Positions 1 through 5,934 of a stretch of 6,712 nt of DNA are shown in pieces. Each line of letters starts with the position of its first letter. The first letter of the stretch is position 1. The position numbers and the translations under genes are program-made. The notes beneath the pieces are model-generated. The model did no database searches and was not told the DNA's origin. It saw only the letters and a list, made by a program, of their open reading frames with translations. This DNA is from Alphaproteobacteria bacterium (GTDB lineage: Bacteria; Pseudomonadota; Alphaproteobacteria; UBA6615): positions 1 through 6,712 of the forward strand of contig JAEPNS010000190.1 in the NCBI GenBank assembly GCA_017643325.1. The letters are read 5' to 3'.

Positions 1-779
1 TTGTTGGACCGGTAGAGAAAGCCCGACGAGCCGAACTCGAAGGGCGCGTCGCGGCCGTCGACCCCGGTCTCGAAAAGGATGCCGGAACCGCACAGGGTGC
101 AATACGCCAGCGCCAGCGGCACACCGCCGACCACGTCGTTGAACATCTCGTGCCAGTCCATCATCCGCAGCGGATAGGCGCGCGCGTCGCCGTTGACCTC
201 GACACCGAAGACGAGCTCGCCGGGTTGGAGATAGCCGGCGTCGGCGTGGTCGGGCGCGACGTGCGTCGGGTTGACCAGTGCGGGGATGCCGTCCTTCCGG
301 ACCCCGCCCCAGGCGATTTCCTCCAGCCGGATCGTGTGCGCCACACCGTCATGCAGGAACAGGCTGAAATTCGGGTCGATATGGCTGAACACCCATCCCT
401 TGTAGCCCGCGAACCCCTCGAAGGGCTCGATCTCCGGGTGCGCTTCCTGCCAGAGCATCCAGGCGTGCCATCGGGTCCCGAGATTCTCGCCGGTCAGCGA
501 CTGCAGGGCGCTCACGACAGTCCACGGGTCCTGTTGCAGGAACCTCAGCGACTGGATCAGCGCCGGGACGACATCCGGGTCGCCGCGCTCGACAAGACGC
601 GCCATCACGCGGTTCCGCTCCAGGGTGCCGACGCGCAGGATATCGCGGACGAGCTTGTTCAATTCCGCGTTGTCGATATCCACGGTGGGTGGCGGCGTCG
701 CCCCGGTTTGTGCGTGAGCGGGTATCGCCGCCGCCATCGCGACAGCGCCTGCGATGCAAAGTCTTCGAAGTGCCTTCAT
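1..779 (-). CDS. DUF3179 domain-containing exported protein (3' end cut by window edge)
   Basis: The frame runs open from an ATG at 779-777 to the left edge, giving 259 codons without a stop; the C-terminus lies outside. Residues 1-23 form a signal peptide: basic start MKALRR, a hydrophobic Ala-rich stretch, then a likely cleavage site after AHA (residues 21-23), so export to the periplasm or cell envelope is predicted. Residues about 40-110 look helical, with HEAT-like character and many Trp. Residues about 165-259 match the DUF3179 pattern: a GYLQPGELVFGVEVNG-like strand, AYPLRMMDWHEMFND (residues 201-215) and AYCTLCGSG (225-233) with a CxxC at Cys227 and Cys230. The function of DUF3179 proteins is not established. 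The conserved His210 and Cys pair suggest a metal, cofactor or redox site, which is inference. A weak AGGG sequence lies upstream of the start. The gene is divergent from the maleylacetate reductase gene and need not be related to it. Confidence 0.88.
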   Translation of the reverse strand, partial: MKALRRLCIAGAVAMAAAIPAHAQTGATPPPTVDIDNAELNKLVRDILRVGTLERNRVMARLVERGDPDVVPALIQSLRFLQQDPWTVVSALQSLTGENLGTRWHAWMLWQEAHPEIEPFEGFAGYKGWVFSHIDPNFSLFLHDGVAHTIRLEEIAWGGVRKDGIPALVNPTHVAPDHADAGYLQPGELVFGVEVNGDARAYPLRMMDWHEMFNDVVGGVPLALAYCTLCGSGILFETGVDGRDAPFEFGSSGFLYRSN

Positions 780-987
780 GACCCGACCCTATCGCGCGCC
801 CGGCACGGATGCGTAATCACATTATCTTGGGGAATCCGGCGGGTTTCCGGGTGCCGGTAAGGCAATAGCGGGGCCGCCGGGCGGTGTTCGCTGTCCGGGC
901 GCCGGTCTAGGTCCGCGCGGTCCGCTGTGCGATAGTTCGCCCGGCAAGAGTCGGCTATACGGCCAAGCACGTTCGGAGGAGTTCCAG
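780..987. promoter_or_regulatory. Divergent intergenic region with likely promoters for both flanking genes
   Basis: This 208-base stretch separates the divergent DUF3179 and maleylacetate reductase genes and has no convincing gene. An AT-rich island at 814-826 contains TAAT-CAC-ATTA, a short inverted repeat (814-824). On the minus strand it reads GATAAT (826-821), a near-consensus -10 for the DUF3179 gene, but no good -35 lies at the right distance. On the plus strand TATACG at 956-961 is a weak -10 candidate for the catabolic genes, again without a clear -35. A GC-rich short palindrome, CCGCC-G-GGCGG, lies near 874-884. No regulator gene adjoins the region. The existence of promoters is inferred from gene orientation; the exact boxes are uncertain. 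Confidence 0.4.
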
Positions 988-2052
988 ATGCAGGATTTCG
1001 CCTACGAGGCGCTGCCCGGCCGGGTGGTGTTCGGGGTCGGAAGTCTCGACCGGCTGGCCGAAGAGGTCGAGCGGCTGGGCGTGGCGAAGGCGCTTGTGCT
1101 GTCGACACCGCAGCAGCGCGACCAGGCCGAGGACGTCGCCGCGCGCCTGGGCGGAAGGTCGGCGGGCGTCTACGACAAGGCCGAGATGCATGTGCCCATC
1201 GAGGTGGCCAAGGCTGCGCGCGAGGAAGCCGAACGGCTCGGCGCGGATGCCTGCGTCGCCGTGGGCGGCGGGTCGACGATCGGGCTCGGCAAGGCCATCG
1301 CGCTCGAGTTCGGGCTCCCGATCATCGCGGTCCCGACCACCTATGCCGGCTCCGAGATGACCCCGATCTGGGGCCTCACCGAGGCGGGGATCAAGAAGAC
1401 GGGCCGGGACAACAAGGTCCTGCCGACCACCGTCGTCTACGACCCCAACCTGACGCTGAGCCTGCCGGATTTCATCGCCGGGCCGAGCGGCATGAATGCC
1501 ATCGCCCATTGCGTCGAGGCGATGTACTCCGAGACGGCCAACCCGATCATCTCGATGATGGCCGAGGAGGGCGTGCGTGCGCTCGCCAAGGCGCTGCCGG
1601 TCGTGGTGAAGCAGCCCGACAATATCGAGGCGCGCAGCGACGCGCTCTACGGCGCGTACCTGTCCGGCGCGGCGCTGGGCGCGGTCGGCATGGCGCTTCA
1701 CCACAAGCTCTGTCACACGCTGGGCGGCAGCTTCAACCTGCCCCACGCGGAGACCCATACGGCGGTGATCCCGCACGCGACGGCCTACAACGCCGAGGCC
1801 GCCCCCGAGGCGATGGAGCGGCTGCGTCGCGCGCTCGGCACCGACGACCCGGCGGGTGCGCTCTACGACCTCGCCGCATCCGTCGGTGCGAAGATGGCGC
1901 TGGCCGATGTCGGCATGAAGGAAGAGGACCTCGACAAGGCCGCCGACATCGCGACCCAGAACCCCTACTACAACCCGCGTCCGGTCACGCGCGAAGGAAT
2001 CCGCGCGCTGCTCGATGACGCATACCACGGTCGCCGCCCGGGCGACGCCTAG
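988..2052 (+). CDS. Maleylacetate reductase (iron-containing alcohol dehydrogenase superfamily)
   Basis: This 354-residue protein, full length for the family, is predicted to catalyse the NAD(P)H-dependent reduction of maleylacetate to 3-oxoadipate in the cytoplasm. That step follows ring cleavage of hydroxyquinol or chlorocatechols. The N-terminal half is a dinucleotide-binding domain with VGGGS at residues 92-96 and PTTYAGSEMT at 116-125. The C-terminal helical domain carries GMNAIAHCVEA (168-178), HHKLCHTLGG (238-247) and LPHAETH (251-257). In true iron alcohol dehydrogenases the first of these has a metal-binding Asp; here it is Asn170, as is typical of maleylacetate reductases, and this separates it from 1,2-propanediol or butanol dehydrogenases. 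His174, His239, His243 and His253 are kept. The start is fixed by GGAGGAG at 975-981, six bases upstream of the ATG. The thiolase follows after 29 bases, so the two are probably co-transcribed. Symbols such as macA, tfdF or tcbF are used for homologues, but none can be chosen from sequence alone. Confidence 0.93.
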   Translation: MQDFAYEALPGRVVFGVGSLDRLAEEVERLGVAKALVLSTPQQRDQAEDVAARLGGRSAGVYDKAEMHVPIEVAKAAREEAERLGADACVAVGGGSTIGLGKAIALEFGLPIIAVPTTYAGSEMTPIWGLTEAGIKKTGRDNKVLPTTVVYDPNLTLSLPDFIAGPSGMNAIAHCVEAMYSETANPIISMMAEEGVRALAKALPVVVKQPDNIEARSDALYGAYLSGAALGAVGMALHHKLCHTLGGSFNLPHAETHTAVIPHATAYNAEAAPEAMERLRRALGTDDPAGALYDLAASVGAKMALADVGMKEEDLDKAADIATQNPYYNPRPVTREGIRALLDDAYHGRRPGDA

Positions 2053-2081
2053 GCGCGCCGAACGACAACAGGAGAACAAGA

Positions 2082-3287
2082 ATGCCCGAAGCCTTTATCT
2101 GCGACGCCGTTCGCACCCCGTTCGGCCGCTACGGCGGTTCGCTGTCGAGCGTGCGCACCGACGACCTGGGCGCCATCCCGATGAAGGCGCTGATGGAGCG
2201 CAACCCGGGCGTCGCCTGGGACGAGGTGGACGAGGTCTACTACGGCAACGTCAACCAGGCGGGTGAGGACAACCGCAACGTCGCGCGGATGTCGCTGCTG
2301 CTGGCCGGCCTGTCGTCGAACGTGCCCGGCGCGACTGTGAACCGGCTGTGCGGATCGGGGCTGGAGGCGCTCACCGCCGCGGCCCGGGCGATCCGCACCG
2401 GCGAGGCGGATTTGTGCATCGCAGGCGGGGTCGAGGGCATGTCGCGCGCGCCGTTCGTCATGCCGAAGGCGACCGCGCCGTTCTCGCGCTCGTCCAGTGT
2501 CGAGGACACGACCATCGGCTGGCGGTTCATAAATCCGAAGATGAAGTCCGAGTACGGTGTCGATTCCATGCCGGAGACGGCGGAGAATGTGGCCGAGGAA
2601 TTCCAGGTGTCGCGCGCCGACCAGGACGCCTTCGCGTACCGGTCGCAGGCGCGCACCAAGGCGGCGCTGGACAATGGCAGGCTTGCGAAGGAAATCGTGC
2701 CGGTCGAGGTGCCCCAGCGGCGCGGCGACCCGGTGATCGTCGACACCGACGAGCACCCCCGCCCGGATACGGATGTCGACACGCTTGCGAAGCTTCCGAC
2801 GCCGTTCCGCGAGGGTGGCAGCGTCACGGCAGGCAACGCGTCGGGCGTGAACGATGGTGCGTGCGCGATGATCATCGCGTCGGGGGATGCGGTCGAGAAG
2901 TACGGCCTGACGCCGCTCGCGCGCGTGGTGGGCACAGCCACCGCGGGCGTGCCGCCGCGGATCATGGGGTTCGGCCCGGCGCCGGCGACCCACAAGCTGC
3001 TCGAGCGTCTGGGCCTCAAGATCGGCGACATCGACGTCATCGAACTCAACGAGGCGTTCGCGGCACAGGCGCTGGCGGTCACGCGCGACCTCGGGATCGC
3101 GGACGACGCGGAGCATGTGAACCCGAATGGCGGCGCGATCGCACTCGGTCACCCGCTCGGCGCGAGCGGCGCACGGCTCGCCACGACGGCGGCCTACGAG
3201 CTGCAGGAACGTGATGCGAAATACGCGCTCTGCACCATGTGCATCGGTGTGGGGCAGGGCATCGCGACAGTTCTCGAACGAGCCTGA
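2082..3287 (+). CDS. pcaF: 3-oxoadipyl-CoA thiolase (beta-ketoadipyl-CoA thiolase)
   Basis: This 401-residue thiolase, the usual length for the family, is predicted to cleave 3-oxoadipyl-CoA with CoA into succinyl-CoA and acetyl-CoA, the last step of the beta-ketoadipate pathway. The thiolase signatures are complete: nucleophile Cys90 in NRLCGSGLEA (87-96), NEAFAAQA (323-330), His357 in GGAIALGHPLGASG (350-363), and the acid/base Cys387 in CTMCIGVGQG (384-393). The segments EGMSRAPFVM (118-127), EDTTIGWRF (141-149) and YGVDSMPETAENVA (158-171) resemble PcaF/PaaJ-type enzymes rather than generic acetoacetyl-CoA thiolases. AGGAGA at 2070-2075 lies six bases before the ATG. It sits directly downstream of maleylacetate reductase, whose product 3-oxoadipate reaches this enzyme after CoA transfer, and this supports the substrate assignment. 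The CoA-transferase subunits (PcaI/PcaJ type) are not in the window. A phenylacetate-pathway role (PaaJ) is the main alternative but fits the neighbour less well. Confidence 0.92.
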   Translation: MPEAFICDAVRTPFGRYGGSLSSVRTDDLGAIPMKALMERNPGVAWDEVDEVYYGNVNQAGEDNRNVARMSLLLAGLSSNVPGATVNRLCGSGLEALTAAARAIRTGEADLCIAGGVEGMSRAPFVMPKATAPFSRSSSVEDTTIGWRFINPKMKSEYGVDSMPETAENVAEEFQVSRADQDAFAYRSQARTKAALDNGRLAKEIVPVEVPQRRGDPVIVDTDEHPRPDTDVDTLAKLPTPFREGGSVTAGNASGVNDGACAMIIASGDAVEKYGLTPLARVVGTATAGVPPRIMGFGPAPATHKLLERLGLKIGDIDVIELNEAFAAQALAVTRDLGIADDAEHVNPNGGAIALGHPLGASGARLATTAAYELQERDAKYALCTMCIGVGQGIATVLERA

Positions 3288-3291
3288 AAAT

Positions 3292-3305
3292 CGCCAAAGT
3301 TGGCG
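3292..3305. repeat. Perfect inverted repeat CGCCAA-AG-TTGGCG after the thiolase gene
   Basis: Two 6-base arms separated by two bases begin five bases after the thiolase stop. As RNA it could form only a short hairpin (five pairs with a four-base loop, CGCCA-AAGT-TGGCG). No run of T follows, so it is not a typical intrinsic terminator. It might be a weak pause or processing element, a protein-binding half-site pair, or chance. Confidence 0.35.
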
Positions 3306-3327
3306 GCCAGACTGTCCAGGAAGTCAG

Positions 3328-3335
3328 AAGGAGGT
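3328..3335 (+). promoter_or_regulatory. Consensus Shine-Dalgarno site AAGGAGGT for the PA14 gene
   Basis: AAGGAGGT is a near-perfect complement to the 16S rRNA 3' end and lies five bases before the ATG at 3341. It decides the start of the PA14-domain gene: a longer reading from GTG/ATG codons back to 3239 would overlap the thiolase by about 49 bases and bury the signal peptide inside the protein. The strength of the site suggests high translation. Confidence 0.85.
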
Positions 3336-3340
3336 CATTG

Positions 3341-3952
3341 ATGCGGTCGATTATCAGAGTAGCCCTGATCGCGGGCGTTATCGCATTTTCAGCGACTGCG
3401 GCACATGCTGCTGACACGGTGACCGGCTTGCAGCCGGCGTCGCCCCAACCCGCTGCTGACCAGCTGAAGCCGGGCCTGTCGGTGACCTACTATTTCAACA
3501 AGTTCAACCACACCCGCGAGATCCCGGAGTGGGCGAAGTACAAGGATGGCGTACAGGGTGAGCCAATCGCCATGCTCGACTATTTCGTCGGCGATGGCGA
3601 TGTCCTGACGAGCGGTCGGGCGGATCATGTGGGTGCGGACATCCGCGGCTATATCAACTTTCCCGTGGCTGGCACCTACACCATTGCGATGCAGTCCAAT
3701 GACGGGGTCGATCTGAACATCGGCGGCAAGCGCGTCGTCTACGATCCGGACGTGCATCGTGACCGCTACTCCGACCTCGTCCCGGTCGTGATCGAGACAC
3801 CGGGCTGGTATCCGCTGCGGCTGCTGTACTTCGAGAAGCAGGTGACCTCGACGGTCGAGCTCTACTGGCTGAAGCCCGGCGGCGGCGGCCAGCTCGATTT
3901 CGTCCCCGCCGAAGCCTTCGGCCATATCCCGGGCGAGACGCCGCAGAGCTAG
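3341..3952 (+). CDS. Small secreted PA14-domain protein
   Basis: With the start set by the AAGGAGGT site, this encodes 203 residues. Residues 1-23 are a clear signal peptide: MRSIIR, then a hydrophobic core, ending in AHA before Ala24-Asp25. A short Pro/Ala/Gln-rich linker follows (about 25-44). Residues about 45-192 have the pattern of a single PA14 beta-barrel domain: GLSVTYY (45-51), DIRGYINFPVAGTYTIAMQSNDGV in outline (100-123), the hairpin LNIGGKRVVYD (125-135), GWYPLRLLYFE (155-165), and the closing strand VELYWLKPGG (172-181) with VPAEAF (188-193). PA14 domains are known as carbohydrate-binding or ligand-binding modules in glycosidases, adhesins and toxins. Here no enzyme domain is attached. 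It lies 53 bases after the thiolase on the same strand, so read-through from the catabolic genes is possible, but a metabolic link is not shown. The ligand is unknown. Its stop codon overlaps that of the convergent flavoprotein gene. Confidence 0.87.
   Translation: MRSIIRVALIAGVIAFSATAAHAADTVTGLQPASPQPAADQLKPGLSVTYYFNKFNHTREIPEWAKYKDGVQGEPIAMLDYFVGDGDVLTSGRADHVGADIRGYINFPVAGTYTIAMQSNDGVDLNIGGKRVVYDPDVHRDRYSDLVPVVIETPGWYPLRLLYFEKQVTSTVELYWLKPGGGGQLDFVPAEAFGHIPGETPQS
3949..3952. other. Shared CTAG stop site of two convergent genes
   Basis: The self-complementary tetranucleotide CTAG supplies TAG for the PA14 gene on the plus strand (3950-3952) and TAG for the flavoprotein gene on the minus strand (3951-3949). 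There is no intergenic space for a dedicated terminator, so each transcript must run into the other gene's coding region. Confidence 0.95.
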
Positions 3953-5418
3953 CCGGCGGCTTCAGGAGAACCGCGAACCACGAGGTCCTCCTCGTCGAAC
4001 GACAGAAGCGCGTCCACGTGATGGTCCGCATCGTCGAGGAACAGCTGCCGCGTAAGCGCCTGGACAAGACGCGGTACGCCGTAACGCATCGAGGTGGCCG
4101 AACTGCCGGTGAGACCGAGGCTTGGCTTTGTTCCAAGTGAGAAGCAGTGAATGTGGTGCAGCCACGGTGCGCTGCCGGGCGACTTCTCGGTGAACTCGAA
4201 CGACGCGCCGAGATAGGGGTAGGTGCCCATGGGCGCCCAGTCCTCTCCCTTCGGCGGCGTGTAGCAGTCGCTCCACAGGGCGATTGCGTCGGCGATGCCG
4301 GATGTTTCGACCCTGGCATGGAAATCGTGCTTGAACCCGGTTGCCGCAATCACGAAATCGGCCTCGATCGCCGTGCCGGACGCCGTCTCGACGATCACCG
4401 TGTCGCCATCAAGGCGCACGGATGTCATCGCCGCACCTTCGTGCATGGTGAATCCCGGGAAACTCCGCGCGAGGTCGAACGTGTCCTGCGGCGGCGGCTG
4501 GTTATTGCGCATGATGTGGACCATCAGGCGCCAGCGCGTTGCGTCGTCCAGGTCGCCGAAATGTTTCAGCCAGGCGACGCTGTCGATGGGCTTGTGTGCG
4601 TTGACCCTCGGCAATCTCGCCCGCCGGACCAGCAGATCCGCTGACGCCGCCCCGGCTTCGAGTGCCGCGTTGGCCGCGTCGAACCCGCCGGCGTTGGCGC
4701 CGACGACGACCACGCGCCTGCCGCGGAGCCGGTTGAAGTCGATCTCCGAGTTGGCTTGCGCGTACCTGTCCGGCGGCAGGTTTTCCGTAATCATTTCCGG
4801 GATGTACCAGACGCCGCAACCCTCGAGTCCATTGGCGAGGACAACCTCGCGCGCGTAAACCGTTTCGGTGCGACCGCCCTCCCGGGTCGCGGTCAGGGGG
4901 ACGCGGATCAGGCTGTCAGGGTTGTCCGGCTCATCGGCGGCCAGAGGGCCGACTTCGGTATCGTTCCAGACCGGCAGGTCGACCACCCGGCGATACCAGT
5001 CGAGATAGTCCTGCCAGTCCGTCCGCGGAATGCGGACGAGCGCGTGCCAGGCCTCCTCCCCGTACTTTGCCGTGTACCAGGCGCGTGGCGTCAGCGAGGG
5101 AACCCCCAGGGCGGGTCCGGTGATATCTTTGTGGGTGCGGAGCAGCCGCATACGGGCGAACGTCTTCCACGGGCCTTCCCGGCCCGCGGGATTGCGGTCG
5201 ACCGCCAGCGTGTTCGTCACGTTCTCGCGACTCAGGGCGGACAGTGTTCCCAGGCCGCTCTGTCCGGCACCGACCACCAGGACATCGAACACGGGACGTC
5301 CGGAAGCGTGCTCGCGCGCGGGCACCCACTTGCCCTTCGGGTGGTTGAGCAGGTCCAGTTCGTGCCTGACCCGAGCTTCGAGGTTGCGGAGCCGTTCGGA
5401 AGAAGATTCGGAGCCCAT
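3949..5418 (-). CDS. FAD/NAD(P)-binding flavoprotein, monooxygenase-like, substrate unknown
   Basis: This 489-residue protein has two dinucleotide-binding folds of the kind found in flavin-dependent monooxygenases and related oxidoreductases. The first, DVLVVGAGQSGLGT (residues 45-58), should bind FAD. The second, RRVVVVGANAGGFDAA (234-249), is expected to bind NAD(P)H. IAATGFKHDF (357-366) matches the ATG motif that follows the second fold in this group. Residues 1-43 are a charged, helical extension without a signal peptide, so the protein is probably cytoplasmic. The Baeyer-Villiger fingerprint (FxGxxxHxxxW) is not seen before the second fold, where the region reads QANSEIDFNRLRG (221-233), so I do not call it a Baeyer-Villiger enzyme. 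N-hydroxylase, FMO-like or non-oxygenating oxidoreductase roles remain possible. The ATG at 5418-5416 is the only good start; a stop lies 14 codons upstream and GGGA gives a weak ribosome site. The gene is convergent with the PA14 gene and divergent from the NTF2-like gene. Confidence 0.85.
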   Translation of the reverse strand: MGSESSSERLRNLEARVRHELDLLNHPKGKWVPAREHASGRPVFDVLVVGAGQSGLGTLSALSRENVTNTLAVDRNPAGREGPWKTFARMRLLRTHKDITGPALGVPSLTPRAWYTAKYGEEAWHALVRIPRTDWQDYLDWYRRVVDLPVWNDTEVGPLAADEPDNPDSLIRVPLTATREGGRTETVYAREVVLANGLEGCGVWYIPEMITENLPPDRYAQANSEIDFNRLRGRRVVVVGANAGGFDAANAALEAGAASADLLVRRARLPRVNAHKPIDSVAWLKHFGDLDDATRWRLMVHIMRNNQPPPQDTFDLARSFPGFTMHEGAAMTSVRLDGDTVIVETASGTAIEADFVIAATGFKHDFHARVETSGIADAIALWSDCYTPPKGEDWAPMGTYPYLGASFEFTEKSPGSAPWLHHIHCFSLGTKPSLGLTGSSATSMRYGVPRLVQALTRQLFLDDADHHVDALLSFDEEDLVVRGSPEAAG

Positions 5419-5515
5419 CCGGTATATTCCCGCGCGTGCGCCATGTTGACAATTACGTTACAGCCGCGTGTCTTCGCCTGCCGCTAACCTGTGTTCGGTT
5501 TCGGGGGGCCGGGTG
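5419..5515. promoter_or_regulatory. Divergent intergenic gap with AT-rich patch and TTGACA box
   Basis: The 97 bases between the divergent flavoprotein and NTF2-like genes contain an unusually AT-rich patch at 5444-5461. TTGACA at 5446-5451 is a perfect sigma-70 -35 hexamer on the plus strand. However, the expected -10 position (about 5468-5475) reads GTGTCTTC, a poor match, so the promoter call is tentative. The patch could equally be the -10 region of the minus-strand gene (TAACGT or GTAATT on that strand) or a regulator site. Divergent orientation makes at least one promoter here likely. Confidence 0.35.
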
Positions 5516-5917
5516 ATGGGCGATGAGGAGAAAATCCTGTTTGCCAACGACGCGTTCTACGCCGCGTTCGCGCGCGCGGACATGAGCGCGATGGCGGAGA
5601 TCTGGGCGCACCGGCATTCGGTCAGCGTGATCCATCCGGGCGGTGACGTGGTGCAGGGGCGCGCGGCGGTGCTCGACAGCTGGCGCACGATCCTCGACCC
5701 GGTCGACGCATTCGACATCGAGATGCGCGCACCGCAGGCGCGCGACCACAAGGGCCTCGGTCTCGTCGTCTGCTACGAGCAGGTCGGCCCACATGCCCTG
5801 ATCGCCTCCAACCTGTTTGCCCGCGAGGACGATGTCTGGCGGATCGTGCATCATCAGTCGGGTCCCTCGCCTGTCATGCCCGATGCCGACGCCGTACCCG
5901 GCGCGCCGGTGCACTAG
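5516..5917 (+). CDS. NTF2-like (SnoaL-type) family protein
   Basis: From the ATG at 5516 this encodes 133 residues, a normal size for a single NTF2-like alpha+beta cone domain. The first helices hold NDAFYAAFARADMSAMAEIWA (11-31, in outline), followed by VIHPGGDVVQGRAAVLDSWRTIL in outline (38-60). This is the typical pattern of stand-alone NTF2 proteins in which a His-Pro-Gly turn is followed by G-x-x-A-V-x-x-S-W. The end of the fold carries FAREDDVWRIVHHQSGP (101-117). No signal peptide or membrane segment is present. Members act as small isomerases, hydrolases or ligand-binding proteins, or have no known role; the active-site pocket cannot be assigned here. GGGGGG at 5503-5508 lies seven bases before the ATG. 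A GTG at 5513 or an upstream GTG at 5468 would add 1 or 16 residues and are less likely. The GPH transporter follows after 17 bases, suggesting co-transcription. Confidence 0.82.
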   Translation: MGDEEKILFANDAFYAAFARADMSAMAEIWAHRHSVSVIHPGGDVVQGRAAVLDSWRTILDPVDAFDIEMRAPQARDHKGLGLVVCYEQVGPHALIASNLFAREDDVWRIVHHQSGPSPVMPDADAVPGAPVH

Positions 5918-5934
5918 GCGCCGCCGCGAACGCA

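Noticed and set aside
150..860. Plus-strand open frame of 236 codons across the left part of the window
   Set aside because: It is a shadow of the DUF3179 gene. The minus-strand frame carries the signal peptide and conserved motifs, and runs off the window edge.
955..2079. Long minus-strand open frame (374 codons) opposite the maleylacetate reductase gene
   Set aside because: It is rich in Arg, Gly, His and Asp with no recognisable domain, the pattern expected from the antisense of a high-GC gene. The plus-strand gene has complete family motifs and a strong ribosome site.
2049..3152. Long minus-strand open frame (367 codons) opposite the thiolase gene
   Set aside because: Same low-complexity Arg/His/Asp-rich composition, no family match, and full overlap with an unambiguous thiolase.
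3239..3340. N-terminal extension of the PA14 protein starting inside the thiolase gene
   Set aside because: It would place the signal peptide internally and ignore the AAGGAGGT site just before the ATG at 3341.
3288..3340. Intrinsic terminator between the thiolase and PA14 genes
   Set aside because: The only hairpin has a five-pair stem and is not followed by a T run, so it does not meet the usual criteria.
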